DNA of 43,833 bases from Bacteroidota bacterium (GCA_030706605.1 JAUZOE010000036.1:1-43833), one strand, 5' to 3'; positions 26,534 to 36,101 are shown, counted from the stretch's first letter. A program made the numbers and translations. The notes: generated from the letters alone by a model not told the origin.

Positions 26534-27349
26534 TCAATATTGTTCTTTTTCATTTGGGAAATCTTTAGATTTTACATCATCAATATATTGATGCACAGCT
26601 CCAGTTACTAAGTCATGAAGATTAAGGTAGGTTCTTAAAAACCTGGGCTTAAATTCTATGTTGATTCCAAGCATATCGTGCATTACTAATACCTGTCCAT
26701 CACAATAATTGCCGGCTCCAATACCAATAGTAGGAATAGTAAGACTATCAGAAACCTCTTTAGCAAGTAAAGCAGGAATCTTTTCAAGGACAATTCCAAA
26801 ACATCCGGCTTCCTGTAAAAGAACAGCATCTCTTTTCAGTTTTTCTGCTTCTGAATCTTCTTTTGCTCTTACTGTGTAAGTTCCGAATTTATATATTGAT
26901 TGTGGGGTTAATCCAAGATGTCCCATTACAGGAACTCCGGCACTGACGATTCTTTTTACGGATTCAATAATTTCTTCACCACCTTCCAGTTTGATTGCGT
27001 GCCCACCAGTTTCTTTCATAATTCGTATGGTAGAATTGATGGCCTCCTTACTATTTCCCTGGTAGCTTCCGAAAGGAAGATCAACCACAATCAGGGAACG
27101 GTTGCTGCCTCTCACGACAGAACTTGCGTGATAGATCATTTGATCTAGCGTAATGGGCAATGTTGTTTCATGACCTGCCATTACATTGCTGGCACTATCA
27201 CCTACCAAAATAATGTCAATACCTGCTGCATCAAATATCCTTGCAAAAGAAAAGTCATAGGCGGTGATCATGGCAATTTTTTCACCGGCCTCTTTCATTT
27301 TAAGCAATGTATGTGTAGTGATTCTTCTTATTTCCTTATTTTCTGGCAT
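26534..27349 (-). CDS. panB: 3-methyl-2-oxobutanoate hydroxymethyltransferase
   Basis: PanB makes ketopantoate from alpha-ketoisovalerate and methylene-tetrahydrofolate, the first step to pantothenate. The 271-residue protein has the family opening [20 protein letters not shown], the Mg2+-binding [20 protein letters not shown], then [28 protein letters not shown] and [17 protein letters not shown]. panC lies about 4.6 kb away on the same strand, separated by the polyphosphate and heptose genes, so the pathway is dispersed. panD is not in the window. Confidence 0.94.
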   Translation of the reverse strand: MPENKEIRRITTHTLLKMKEAGEKIAMITAYDFSFARIFDAAGIDIILVGDSASNVMAGHETTLPITLDQMIYHASSVVRGSNRSLIVVDLPFGSYQGNSKEAINSTIRIMKETGGHAIKLEGGEEIIESVKRIVSAGVPVMGHLGLTPQSIYKFGTYTVRAKEDSEAEKLKRDAVLLQEAGCFGIVLEKIPALLAKEVSDSLTIPTIGIGAGNYCDGQVLVMHDMLGINIEFKPRFLRTYLNLHDLVTGAVHQYIDDVKSKDFPNEKEQY

Positions 27350-27425
27350 AGTATTATTTAAAAGGATGGAAAGGCGGGATGTGGCTCTGCGTTAGAATAA
27401 AACAAATCCTTTTTATATCGCAATG

Positions 27426-27433
27426 CAAAAGTA
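27426..27433 (-). promoter_or_regulatory. -7 box TACTTTTG upstream of panB
   Basis: TACTTTTG on the minus strand matches TAnnTTTG. It lies 76 bases before the panB ATG, in the gap after the ppx stop, and would give a leader of about 70 bases. Confidence 0.45.
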
Positions 27434-27457
27434 GATTTTTTTTAATTTATTTAATCA

Positions 27458-28342
27458 TCATTCTTTCCTGACTTCTTCCCATAAATGTTGTATTAATCCA
27501 TCGGCAAGGCCAATTTTGGGTACATAAATTTCTGTAGCTCCAGCCCATCTCATTACGTTTACATAGATCTGCAGAGCAGGTACAATTACATCAGCCCGGT
27601 CTTCTCTCAGTTTGTATAAAGCAATCCGGTCTTTTAAAGTAACATTATTGAGTTCTTTATAATAGTCTCTTAGTAAATCAAGCGATAAAGCTTTTCCGTC
27701 TTTACGTTTACTGAGAGAAAAGATTTTATTGATATTGCCTCCCGATCCGATTGCCGTAACCTGTTTATGACCCTTTGTTTTAGTTTTTATATCATCTTTC
27801 ATCTCATACCACATTGTTTCCGATACAGCGTTTTTAAGCAACCTGATGGTGCCGATATTAAATGAATCTTTAAAGACTAGATTATTGTTACTAAAAAAAG
27901 TGAGTTCGGTACTTCCACCACCAACATCGATGTATAAATAAGAGTGGTCTTTATCTAAATTTTCAGCAATATGATTTTCAAAAATGAAAGAAGCTTCATC
28001 ACTCCCTGAGATCACTTCTATGTCTATACCGCTTTCATCCTTGATCAATGAAATAATTTCCGGGGCATTATCAGCATCACGCATCGCTGAAGTAGCACAA
28101 GCCTTCACCGCTTCTACTTCAAAGGCTTTTATCAGGTTTGAAAAACCTTTTATAGTGTTCAGGAGCAAATCTATTTTGCGATCTGAAATTTTACCGGTAT
28201 CAAATACATCAAAGCCCAATCTCAATGGGACTCTGATCAGGCTCACTTTATTAAACGACGTTTTTTCCTTTTCATCCACAGAAACATCGGTGATAAGTAA
28301 TCTTGCTGCATTGCTGCCAATATCAATTGCTGCTAATTTCAA
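27458..28342 (-). CDS. ppx: Ppx/GppA-family exopolyphosphatase
   Basis: The enzyme removes terminal phosphates from polyphosphate or hydrolyses pppGpp. The 294 residues comprise only the actin-like ATPase-fold core: AIDIGSNAARLLITDV at the N-terminus, ACATSAMRDA, YIDVGGGSTELTFF, AIGSGGNINKIF and REDRADVIVPAL. The C-terminal HD-type domain of E. coli Ppx/GppA is missing, as in other short Bacteroidetes forms. The start overlaps the end of ppk1 by 20 bases, so translation is probably coupled. Which of the two activities dominates cannot be told. Confidence 0.9.
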   Translation of the reverse strand: MKLAAIDIGSNAARLLITDVSVDEKEKTSFNKVSLIRVPLRLGFDVFDTGKISDRKIDLLLNTIKGFSNLIKAFEVEAVKACATSAMRDADNAPEIISLIKDESGIDIEVISGSDEASFIFENHIAENLDKDHSYLYIDVGGGSTELTFFSNNNLVFKDSFNIGTIRLLKNAVSETMWYEMKDDIKTKTKGHKQVTAIGSGGNINKIFSLSKRKDGKALSLDLLRDYYKELNNVTLKDRIALYKLREDRADVIVPALQIYVNVMRWAGATEIYVPKIGLADGLIQHLWEEVRKE

Positions 28343-30404
28343 CAGGAGTATATTTTTTCTTTAAGAGATAATTATAAGTTTCAATTTGCGAACGTATTTT
28401 CCGTGTATGCTCGTTATTTACATATGCATTGGAAAGTTCATTATCCAATATTCTCGCTTTCACATTATCGCTAAGCTGAATATCAAGAATATCCTTTAGT
28501 TCCTTTTGAATTTCTTTATCATGAATAGGACAGGCGACTTCAATACGGTGGTCAATATTTCGAACCATCCAGTCTGCAGAAGAAATAAAAACTTTTTCTT
28601 TCCCGTCATTATGGAATATCATTACCCTTGCATGCTCAAGGTATTCATCAATGATGCTGATGGCTTTTATTTTTCTTTTATATTTTTTATTCTCTGTAAA
28701 CATGCAGCAAATTCCACGAATAATCATTTTGAGTTTTACTCCATTCCGAACTGCATCATATAATTTAAGAATTAATTCTTCATCACTTAGAGAATTTACC
28801 TTCAGAATAATTGAAGAAGACTTACCTTCTCTGGCATTCCTGATTTCCTTATCAATCAATGAATGTAATTGCCCGCGCATAGCTACCGGACTCACTATTA
28901 ATTTTTTACATGACTTTAATGGTTGTGTATTCTTTGGATTTTCGAGGTAAGTAAAAACCCGGTTCACATCTGCCATTATGTTTCTGTCGCTTGTAAGCAA
29001 ACAATGATCCCCATATACCTGGCTTGTTTTCTCATTTAAATTTCCGGTACTTACAAATCCATAGTGAACGGTATGATTATTTATTCTTTTTTTGATGAGA
29101 CAAAGTTTAGCATGTACTTTCATATTAGGTACTCCTATAAAAACTTTAACGCCTGCATCCTCCAGGGTTTCTTTCCATTCGATGTTGGCCTCTTCATCAA
29201 ATCTTGCTCTTAACTCAAGTACAACAGTTACAGATTTACCATTGCGAACCGCATTGGTCAATGCATTGATAATATTTGAGCCGGAAGCAAGACGATAACA
29301 GGTTACCTTAATGCTCAACACATCTGGTGATATGGCAGCTTCTCTTAAAATATCTATAACCGAATCGAAAGAATGATATGGGAAATTTAACAACACATCT
29401 CTTTGAAGAATTACCTGTGTAACACTATTTGCATTTTGCAACAAGGGATGGATAAAAGGTTTTTTTCTCAAACTCTTTTGCTTGAAAACTGCATCCGGGA
29501 AATTAATAAAATCTTTAAAGTTATGAATTCGTCCTCCGGATTGAATATTATCCTTGTTGGATAACCCGAGCCTTTTTATAAGATAATTTAATACATCGCT
29601 GTCAATCTCTTTATCAAAGCTAAACCGAACAGGTTTTCCTTTTTTTCGATTTTTTAGGCCCTTCTCAATTTTCTGCAAAAAAGAGGTAGATATATCATTA
29701 TCAATATCAATTTCTGCATCACGGGTTACTTTGATAATATGAGCCGAAAAAGTATCGTAACCGAAATAAGAAAAAATTTGTGGTAGACAAAAACGGATCA
29801 CGTCTTCAAGCAAAATAATATAATGACAATTATCAACCGACGGCAAAATTATAAACCGGGAAAGCCGCGTAGGAACAGATACCAAAGCAAACCTTTGTAC
29901 AATGGAACCATCCGATTTTGATAATTTACAAGCCAAGTAAATCGATTTATCATTTAAAGTCGGAAAGATATTAATACGCTCTATCATCAGAGGCACAATA
30001 TTGCTTCTTACATGATCATTATAATAAGAAAGCACAAACTTTTGCTGTTCGCGTTTTAATTGTTTATCATTTAATAAAAATATCTTCTGATTTTTTAGTT
30101 TTTCAAGAATATCATCCCAGGTTTGATTGAACTGGTTTTGTTGATTGGTAACTTTAAAGTTAATTTCTTCAAGAATTTTTTCAGGAGAAGTTTCGAGATG
30201 CATATTGGCTTTACTGCCAAACTCAATCATCCGTTTCAAGGCTGCAACTCTCACCCTGAAAAATTCATCCAGGTTACTTGAAGATATGCCAAGAAACCGT
30301 ATCCTTTCTCTTAAAGGGACTGATTCATCGCCTGCTTCCTGGAGCACTCTTCCGTTGAAAGCGAGCCAACTGATATCACGGACTATTATTTTACGTTTAT
30401 CCAT
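28323..30404 (-). CDS. ppk1: polyphosphate kinase 1
   Basis: PPK1 reversibly makes polyphosphate from ATP. The 693-residue protein shows the N-terminal domain with ISWLAFNGRVLQEA and FLGISSSNLDEFFRVRVAAL. The middle domain has FPYHSFDSVIDILREA, and the catalytic phospholipase-D-like core has IKVTCYRLASGS, VVLELRARFDEEANIEW and KVHAKLCLI, whose His431 should be phosphorylated. These are followed by GNLNEKTSQVYGDHCLLT and RNIDHRIEVACPI. It overlaps ppx at its 3' end, forming a make/degrade pair. The rfaE2-type gene ends 12 bases before its start, so the whole run may be one operon. Confidence 0.95.
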   Translation of the reverse strand: MDKRKIIVRDISWLAFNGRVLQEAGDESVPLRERIRFLGISSSNLDEFFRVRVAALKRMIEFGSKANMHLETSPEKILEEINFKVTNQQNQFNQTWDDILEKLKNQKIFLLNDKQLKREQQKFVLSYYNDHVRSNIVPLMIERINIFPTLNDKSIYLACKLSKSDGSIVQRFALVSVPTRLSRFIILPSVDNCHYIILLEDVIRFCLPQIFSYFGYDTFSAHIIKVTRDAEIDIDNDISTSFLQKIEKGLKNRKKGKPVRFSFDKEIDSDVLNYLIKRLGLSNKDNIQSGGRIHNFKDFINFPDAVFKQKSLRKKPFIHPLLQNANSVTQVILQRDVLLNFPYHSFDSVIDILREAAISPDVLSIKVTCYRLASGSNIINALTNAVRNGKSVTVVLELRARFDEEANIEWKETLEDAGVKVFIGVPNMKVHAKLCLIKKRINNHTVHYGFVSTGNLNEKTSQVYGDHCLLTSDRNIMADVNRVFTYLENPKNTQPLKSCKKLIVSPVAMRGQLHSLIDKEIRNAREGKSSSIILKVNSLSDEELILKLYDAVRNGVKLKMIIRGICCMFTENKKYKRKIKAISIIDEYLEHARVMIFHNDGKEKVFISSADWMVRNIDHRIEVACPIHDKEIQKELKDILDIQLSDNVKARILDNELSNAYVNNEHTRKIRSQIETYNYLLKKKYTPVEISSN

Positions 30405-30416
30405 ACCTGTATCATT

Positions 30417-30908
30417 CTAACCATTCAATATTTTTTCAATAATTCCCGTTGTGGAGAATCCTTCTTCAATTGGGAAGATTTCTACTTTGCCACCGTATTC
30501 CAGCACTTCTTTTGCGCCAACAATGGTATCTATGGTATAATCCCCACCCTTGACTAATACATCAGGTTTTATTTTTTGAATCAGTTCCAGTGGGGTTTCT
30601 TCATCAAAGATAACTACGGCATCTACCATTATTAATGAAGCAAGCAACAAACTTCTAGACTGTTCATCATTAACCGGACGGCTGTTACCTTTCAGTTTTT
30701 TTACTGATGAATCTGAATTAACACCCACTATCAATACATCAGCGTAGGAAGCTGCTTTAGCCAATATGGCAATATGTCCCTGGTGTAAAATATCAAAAAC
30801 ACCATTTGTAAAGGCAATGGTTTTACTTTTGAGTCTCCACCGGACCACTTCCGGAACTATTTCTTCCTGATCCAAAATCCGTTCCCTGATTGTATTACTC
30901 TTTTTCAT
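30417..30908 (-). CDS. rfaE2: heptose-1-phosphate adenylyltransferase (RfaE2/HldE C-domain type)
   Basis: The 163-residue nucleotidyltransferase has the HxGH-type motif in AFTNGVFDILHQGHIAIL, the GVNSDSSVKKLKG segment with the following RPVN, and LVKGGDYTIDTIVG near the end. It matches the adenylyltransferase half of HldE, which makes ADP-heptose for lipopolysaccharide core. The kinase half (HldE-N/RfaE1) is not fused or adjacent. Its start overlaps the end of the flippase-like gene by 14 bases, which suggests translational coupling and an envelope role. Confidence 0.9.
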   Translation of the reverse strand: MKKSNTIRERILDQEEIVPEVVRWRLKSKTIAFTNGVFDILHQGHIAILAKAASYADVLIVGVNSDSSVKKLKGNSRPVNDEQSRSLLLASLIMVDAVVIFDEETPLELIQKIKPDVLVKGGDYTIDTIVGAKEVLEYGGKVEIFPIEEGFSTTGIIEKILNG

Positions 30909-31896
30909 TCTTATTTTTATTATAATAAATAATTAATCCAAAACAAATTATGCCCACAATAATAATAATACCTGTACTAACTCCCCACATCAGCCAGCCG
31001 AAAGAAATATTATCAATATTGTAAATTAATAAAACCTGTTGCACAGCAACAGGAAATGCGCCTATGCCTCCAGGCGCTATAATCATTGCGAGGGTAGATA
31101 GCGACAACACACTTAAAGCAGCTCCAATGCCAAGTGAAGATGTAGCGGAAAGAGCATAAAACCCCACATATACTTCCATTAAATACATCACCCAAATAAA
31201 CAAGGTATGAGCAATAAAATATTTTCGTTTTTTTAAATGAATGATAGCATAAAATCCTTCTTTTAATCCTACATGCAGCCCTTTAAGTTTAATAATATGG
31301 CGATGGCCTGAATGCCTATTAAACAGCCATCTGATGAAAAGAATTATCAATCCTCCTACGCCTACTAAAATTAAAATTATCCACCAGGCTGAACCGATAT
31401 GTTTTTGATTAGAAATCTGTTCCAATTTACTTTTTACAAAATCGCTTACCGTTTGTATTTGAATTAAAATAGTAATTATGATGACAAAAAAGTAACAAAA
31501 AAGATCAAATGTTCTTTCAACTAAAATCGTTCCTATTAATTTTGTTACCGGAATTTTTTCATATCGACCAAGCATCGTACATCTTAATATTTCCCCGGCC
31601 CTGGGCACAAAAGTATTTGCAAAGTATCCACACATAGTTGCATAAAAAGTATTGGCAGTAGAGGGAATATAGCCCATGGGTTCTATCAGGATTTTCCATC
31701 GAACAGCCCTGCTGATATGACTCAGGATAGCTAAAGCTGTAATTGGAATAATATAAATATAATGAGCATTTCTTAAAGATTCCTCAAACTGAATTCTCTG
31801 TAATGCAGTCATTTTACTTAATTGCCACCACATCAAAAAAATACCTATTCCCAGGAAAATTAAATATTTTAAAATAGAAAGTAACCGCTTCTTCAT
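30895..31896 (-). CDS. lysylphosphatidylglycerol synthase TM-type (flippase-like) membrane protein
   Basis: The 333-residue integral membrane protein has about eight hydrophobic helices. Family marks are ISRAVRWKILIEPMGY, the segment ATMCGYFANTFVPRAGEILR and LIGTILVERTFDLFCYF, then the glycine-rich APGGIGAFPVAVQQV near the C-terminus. This is the MprF-N/UPF0104 flippase-like domain without the aminoacyl transferase. Such stand-alone forms are thought to handle lipids or polyprenyl-linked sugars, but the substrate is unknown. It is followed by, and overlaps, rfaE2; panC ends 38 bases upstream. Confidence 0.87.
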   Translation of the reverse strand: MKKRLLSILKYLIFLGIGIFLMWWQLSKMTALQRIQFEESLRNAHYIYIIPITALAILSHISRAVRWKILIEPMGYIPSTANTFYATMCGYFANTFVPRAGEILRCTMLGRYEKIPVTKLIGTILVERTFDLFCYFFVIIITILIQIQTVSDFVKSKLEQISNQKHIGSAWWIILILVGVGGLIILFIRWLFNRHSGHRHIIKLKGLHVGLKEGFYAIIHLKKRKYFIAHTLFIWVMYLMEVYVGFYALSATSSLGIGAALSVLSLSTLAMIIAPGGIGAFPVAVQQVLLIYNIDNISFGWLMWGVSTGIIIIVGIICFGLIIYYNKNKNEKE

Positions 31897-31934
31897 ACTT
31901 GTTTTTTACAAGGTAATAAACGAAATTTAATTTA

Positions 31935-32780
31935 TCAGTTTATTAAAACATTATCTATCAATCGAACCTCATTTAAAAAAGCAGCAACTAAAATCACGAG
32001 TGATTCATTGAGGTCAATTTTAGTAACCAATTCAAGGTTTTTTGATTTAGCCAATTCAAGATATTCTATTTTAAAGCCGCGGTCTTCAAGGTATGAAATA
32101 GCCTTACTTTTTAGTATTAAAAAATTTGAGATAGTAAGTTGATTCTTTATTTGCACTAACCTCTGATACAATTCTGAAGCCACTAATTTTTCTGAATCAT
32201 TTAATCGTAAATTCCTGCTGCTCAATGCAAGACCATTAGCTTCCCGAAGAGTTGGACATACAACTATTTTAGTCTCTCTCTGCAAGAGAGTTATTAATTC
32301 TTTAATCACAAGGCACTGTTGAAAATCTTTTTGCCCGATAAATAAATAATCAGGATTTACAATGTTCAATAAATTTTCTATTACAGAACAAACGCCCTGA
32401 AAATGTCCTGGTCGAAATTTTCCTTCTAATATTGTTTCTAAATAACCAAGCTCAAAATATTTATTCCTTGATGCATTATCCGGGTAAATTTCTTTTTCAT
32501 CCGGCAGGAATAAAATATCGCATCCGCTTTTTTCAAGAAAAGTGATGTCTTTTTCTACCGTAATCGGATATTTTTCAAAATCTGTAGGGTTATTAAACTG
32601 GGTCGGATTAACAAAGATGCTGCATATTGTTAAATCAGTTTGCGTTTTACATTGTTCAATTAGCGATAAATGACCCTCATGTAACGCTCCCATTGTGGGC
32701 ACAAAACCCTTTAACGCAGTTGAATTATTATTCCTGGACAAATAGTATCTTAAATCTCCTGAGTGCTTAAATATAATCAT
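31935..32780 (-). CDS. panC: pantoate--beta-alanine ligase (pantothenate synthetase)
   Basis: PanC joins pantoate and beta-alanine with ATP to give pantothenate. Motifs in the 281 residues are GFVPTMGALHEGHLSLIEQC (HxGH site), SIFVNPTQFN, YLFIGQKDFQQCLVIKEL and ANGLALSSRNLRL. Length is normal. It is divergent from the glycogen-synthase-like gene, a neighbourhood I associate with Bacteroidetes. The usual companion panD was not found in this window. Confidence 0.94.
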   Translation of the reverse strand: MIIFKHSGDLRYYLSRNNNSTALKGFVPTMGALHEGHLSLIEQCKTQTDLTICSIFVNPTQFNNPTDFEKYPITVEKDITFLEKSGCDILFLPDEKEIYPDNASRNKYFELGYLETILEGKFRPGHFQGVCSVIENLLNIVNPDYLFIGQKDFQQCLVIKELITLLQRETKIVVCPTLREANGLALSSRNLRLNDSEKLVASELYQRLVQIKNQLTISNFLILKSKAISYLEDRGFKIEYLELAKSKNLELVTKIDLNESLVILVAAFLNEVRLIDNVLIN

Positions 32781-32887
32781 ATTAACATTGTAATATAGCT
32801 CAACATAGCGTTTTAGGTTAGAAAACGAAAAAAAATAGTAACTTCGCCGCCTGTAAAAAAACGATAAAGCTAATTAACCATTTGTAA

Positions 32888-33703
32888 ATGTCGACAAAGA
32901 AAAGAATTTTATTTATAGCCAACGAAATGTCTCCCTATCTTGAAATGACGGAATTTGCCGAAATTGTGAATAGGCTCGCAGTAAAATCGAACGAAAATGG
33001 AATGGAAGTTCGTTGTATAATGCCACGTTTTGGGATGATCAATGAGCGAAGACATCGTCTTCATGAAGTCGTTCGTCTTTCAGGAATAAACGTATCAATT
33101 GACGGAGATGACTATCCTTTAGTCATTAAAGTAGCTTCACTCCCTAATGCAAGACTTCAGATTTATTTCCTCGATAATGAAGACCTTTTTAAAAGAAAAT
33201 CTTTATTCCACGATGAAAATGAAAAATGGTTTGCAGACAATGCATTAAGAACTGTTTTATTTTGTAAAGGCGCTTTGGAAACAGTTAAGAAATTTGGCTG
33301 GCCTCCGGATATTATTCATTGCAGTGGATGGATGACTGGACTTATTCCTATGTACATTAAAACTGCTTATAAAAAAGAACCCGTGTTCAGTAATTGTAAA
33401 GTTGTTTATACCATCGGTCAAAATACTTACAAAGAAAAAATGGGTGCTGAGTTTAAAAAAATTATTGCTATCAGTTCCAATGTAAAAGATAAAGATATTG
33501 AGTATTTTAAAGATGGTAGTAATACAGCAATGTTTAGGGGAGGCGCGCATTTTGCTGATGCCATTACTTTTGGTGCTGAAAAAGTAGATAAGAAATTAAC
33601 CGATGAATTTTCGAAAGTGCGCGGAAAAAAAGTTTTAAAATATAATGCAGAGTCTGACTTGACAGATTATTTGCAATTGTATACGGATATAGAAGCTCAA
33701 TAG
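32888..33703 (+). CDS. glycogen/starch-synthase N-terminal-domain protein (GT5-like, probably non-catalytic)
   Basis: The 271-residue protein aligns with the N-terminal Rossmann domain of GT5 glycogen synthases: RILFIANEMSPYLEMTEFAE, VRCIMPRFGMINERRHRL and PPDIIHCSGWMTGLIPMYIK. It ends where the C-terminal GT-B half would begin, so it is half length. The ADP-glucose KTGGL motif is replaced (EMTEF) and the usual HCHDWHTGL is HCSGWMTGL. Synthase activity is therefore unlikely. It is divergent from panC, and a weak TAACTTCG box lies at 32839-32846. It could be a regulatory or binding protein; the role is unknown. Confidence 0.8.
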   Translation: MSTKKRILFIANEMSPYLEMTEFAEIVNRLAVKSNENGMEVRCIMPRFGMINERRHRLHEVVRLSGINVSIDGDDYPLVIKVASLPNARLQIYFLDNEDLFKRKSLFHDENEKWFADNALRTVLFCKGALETVKKFGWPPDIIHCSGWMTGLIPMYIKTAYKKEPVFSNCKVVYTIGQNTYKEKMGAEFKKIIAISSNVKDKDIEYFKDGSNTAMFRGGAHFADAITFGAEKVDKKLTDEFSKVRGKKVLKYNAESDLTDYLQLYTDIEAQ

Positions 33704-33756
33704 CAGGTTTTTATTTTGTAAAAAATACAATTACCTAATTTTTAATACTAAAATCC

Positions 33757-33795
33757 GGCATATTCCTTTTGGGTAAGTAATATGCCTTTCATTTT
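33757..33795 (+). terminator. terminator of the GT5-like gene
   Basis: Perfect 8-bp stem (33757-33764 with 33779-33786), 14-base loop, then TTTCATTTT. It lies 53 bases after the stop. Confidence 0.6.
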
Positions 33796-33867
33796 AAAAA
33801 GATAAGGTTAATATCTTAACAGCAAAAACTTCAACTGTTCTATCAATAATGCCTGTTAAAAATCCAT

Positions 33868-33898
33868 TTTGTCCTATCAGTTTGAAGCTATAATTTTG
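33868..33898 (+). promoter_or_regulatory. metK promoter, TTTG-N19-TAATTTTG
   Basis: TTTG at 33868-33871 is followed after exactly 19 bases by TAATTTTG at 33891-33898. This is the full -33/-7 consensus of the Bacteroidetes housekeeping sigma factor. The -7 box ends 20 bases before the metK ATG. It is the best promoter in the window. Confidence 0.75.
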
Positions 33899-33918
33899 CC
33901 CCTCAAAAATAAAATAAT

Positions 33919-35172
33919 ATGCCCTATTTATTTACGTCTGAATCAGTAAGTGAAGGACATCCTGATAAAGTAGCCGATCAGATTAGTGATGCCCTTATTG
34001 ATAATTTTTTAGCCTTTGATCCACAAAGTAAAGTGGCTTGTGAAACTTTGGTAACTACAGGACAGGTAGTACTTGCAGGCGAAGTAAAGTCAAAAGCGTA
34101 TCTTGATGTACAGGAAATTGCCAGGGGAGTAATCAGGAAAATTGGTTATACCAAAAGTGAGTATATGTTTGAAGCCAATTCGTGCGGAATTTTTTCCGCC
34201 ATTCATGAACAATCTTCGGATATCAACCAGGGAGTTGACAGGAAGAAAAAAGAAGAGCAGGGCGCAGGCGACCAGGGAATGATGTTTGGATATGCTACGA
34301 GCGAAACAGAAAACTATATGCCATTATCGCTCGATATTGCCAATAGCCTTTTAATAGAACTTGCTGCATTAAGAAGAGAAAATAAAGAAATAAAATACCT
34401 GCGTCCTGATGCAAAAAGCCAGGTAACGCTTGAATATAATGATGATAATAAGCCGGTAAGAATTGATGCAATTGTTGTGTCAACACAGCATGATGACTTT
34501 GATAAAGAGGAAAAAATGCTGAAGAAAATTTCTGACGATATCAGGAAAATTTTGATTCCTCGCATGAAAGCCAAGTTTCCAAAATATGCTCATCTTTTTG
34601 ATAATAAAATTAAATACCACATCAATCCCACCGGAAAATTTGTGATTGGAGGGCCTCATGGAGATACTGGTCTAACAGGAAGAAAAATAATCGTGGATAC
34701 GTATGGTGGAAAAGGTGCGCATGGAGGGGGAGCTTTCAGTGGAAAAGATCCAAGTAAGGTAGACAGAAGTGCCGCATATGCGGTAAGGCATATTGCTAAA
34801 AACATGGTGGCAGCGGGAGTTTGTGATGAAGTGTTGGTGCAAGTTTCTTATGCTATTGGAGTAGCACAACCTACCAGCATTAATGTGAATACTTATGGTA
34901 CCGCTAAAGTTAAATTAACTGATGGCGAAATTGCCAAAAAAGTAGAATCACTATTTGACATGCGGCCATATTTTATTGAACAAAGACTCAAACTTCGCAA
35001 TCCAATTTACCAGGAAACAGCTTCTTATGGACACATGGGGCGCAAAAATGAAATAGTTACCAAAACTTTTAATTTGCCCAATGGCTCCCCGAAAACTGTA
35101 AAAGTTGAATTATTTACCTGGGAAAAATTAGATTATGTACCGAAAGTGAAAAAAGCATTTGGAATAAAATAA
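33919..35172 (+). CDS. metK: S-adenosylmethionine synthetase
   Basis: MetK makes S-adenosylmethionine from methionine and ATP. The 417-residue protein begins [20 protein letters not shown] and has the methionine-binding [32 protein letters not shown] and [20 protein letters not shown]. The usual C-terminal RDAT-type ending is divergent. The strong promoter and terminator on either side indicate a monocistronic unit. No recognisable SAM riboswitch was found in the leader, which is only about 15 bases long. Confidence 0.96.
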   Translation: MPYLFTSESVSEGHPDKVADQISDALIDNFLAFDPQSKVACETLVTTGQVVLAGEVKSKAYLDVQEIARGVIRKIGYTKSEYMFEANSCGIFSAIHEQSSDINQGVDRKKKEEQGAGDQGMMFGYATSETENYMPLSLDIANSLLIELAALRRENKEIKYLRPDAKSQVTLEYNDDNKPVRIDAIVVSTQHDDFDKEEKMLKKISDDIRKILIPRMKAKFPKYAHLFDNKIKYHINPTGKFVIGGPHGDTGLTGRKIIVDTYGGKGAHGGGAFSGKDPSKVDRSAAYAVRHIAKNMVAAGVCDEVLVQVSYAIGVAQPTSINVNTYGTAKVKLTDGEIAKKVESLFDMRPYFIEQRLKLRNPIYQETASYGHMGRKNEIVTKTFNLPNGSPKTVKVELFTWEKLDYVPKVKKAFGIK

Positions 35173-35189
35173 TTTATTCAACCTATTAT

Positions 35190-35219
35190 AAAAAGCCCTC
35201 TATAAAGGAGGGTTTTTTG
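35190..35219 (+). terminator. terminator of metK
   Basis: CCCTC (35196-35200) pairs with GAGGG (35208-35212), extended by flanking A/T pairs, followed by six Ts. It lies 18 bases after the stop. Confidence 0.85.
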
Positions 35220-35233
35220 TTGCCGGAAACAAG

Positions 35234-35241
35234 TAAATTTG
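35234..35241 (+). promoter_or_regulatory. -7 box TAAATTTG upstream of the TrmH-family gene
   Basis: TAAATTTG matches TAnnTTTG and ends only four bases before the GTG at 35246. If it is used, transcription starts at or just after that codon, giving a leaderless message or a later start. Confidence 0.45.
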
Positions 35242-35245
35242 AAAA

Positions 35246-36043
35246 GTGAGACAACAACATAAAACCTTTACACAACAACACCGACCTAAAAAAAATCTTT
35301 TAATCGGGGGAATTCAATCCATAATTGATGCCATGAAGAATGGAGAACAATTAGAAAGAATTTATTTGCAAAATAGCATTTCCTCACCTGAAGCAGAAGA
35401 ATTAAAGCGCACTGCTTTAGAGTTTGAAATTCCGGTAAACAAAGTTCCTTTTGAAAAAATAAGAAATTTTAATTTAGAAAATCACAAAGGTTGCGTGGCT
35501 ATAAAGTCTAAAATCAAGTATCAAAACCTTCAGGATATCATTTCATTTACTGTTGAAAATGGAGAAATTCCATTACTATTATTGCTGGATGGGATTACGG
35601 ACATTCGCAATATTGGTGCATTGGCCAGAACTGCCTATTGCTGCGGAGTACACGCTATAGTTATTCCTGAAAAAGGAGTAGGGGCTTTGAATGAAGATGC
35701 AATCACAACATCTGCAGGCGCGCTTGAAAACATGGCCGTTTGCAGGGTTAAAAGTTTACACAATGCAATAGACGAATTACATTTGAATGGCATTAAAGTT
35801 TTTGCAAGTGAAATGACCGCTGATGTGAATGTTTTTGGAATTAACTTTATTGAACCCTGCGCCATTATTATGGGAAGCGAGGATAAAGGAATTCAATCAT
35901 CTTTGTACAAAGCCTGTGACAATCGTTTTAAAATTCCCATGCAAAAAGATTTTGAATCATTAAATGTTTCGGTTGCCGCCGGGATGATATTATATGAAGC
36001 TATGAAGCAGAGGATGATTCCCGCTCCTCAAAGAACGTCTTAA
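35246..36043 (+). CDS. rlmB: TrmH-family (RlmB-like) 2'-O-ribose RNA methyltransferase
   Basis: The SPOUT fold methylates 2'-OH groups of RNA with SAM. In 265 residues the three motifs are complete: DGITDIRNIGALARTAYCCG (motif 1), CAIIMGSEDKGIQ (motif 2) and ESLNVSVAAGMILYEAM (motif 3). An N-terminal substrate-binding domain with LIGGIQSIIDAMKNGEQLER precedes it. The layout fits group-3 23S rRNA G2251 methylases (RlmB), but tRNA or other rRNA targets are possible. The start is a GTG at 35246. The first 12 residues are Gln/Lys/His-rich and not conserved, so a later start is possible. Confidence 0.9.
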   Translation: MRQQHKTFTQQHRPKKNLLIGGIQSIIDAMKNGEQLERIYLQNSISSPEAEELKRTALEFEIPVNKVPFEKIRNFNLENHKGCVAIKSKIKYQNLQDIISFTVENGEIPLLLLLDGITDIRNIGALARTAYCCGVHAIVIPEKGVGALNEDAITTSAGALENMAVCRVKSLHNAIDELHLNGIKVFASEMTADVNVFGINFIEPCAIIMGSEDKGIQSSLYKACDNRFKIPMQKDFESLNVSVAAGMILYEAMKQRMIPAPQRTS

Positions 36044-36101
36044 AATGATACCCACATAGAATATGCTATTCTTATTGTGAAGTAGTAGAAAACTGATTTT
36101 A

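Noticed and set aside
33787-33918. SAM riboswitch upstream of metK
   Set aside because: The promoter lies right before the gene, leaving a leader of about 15 bases; no SAM-aptamer core was seen upstream.
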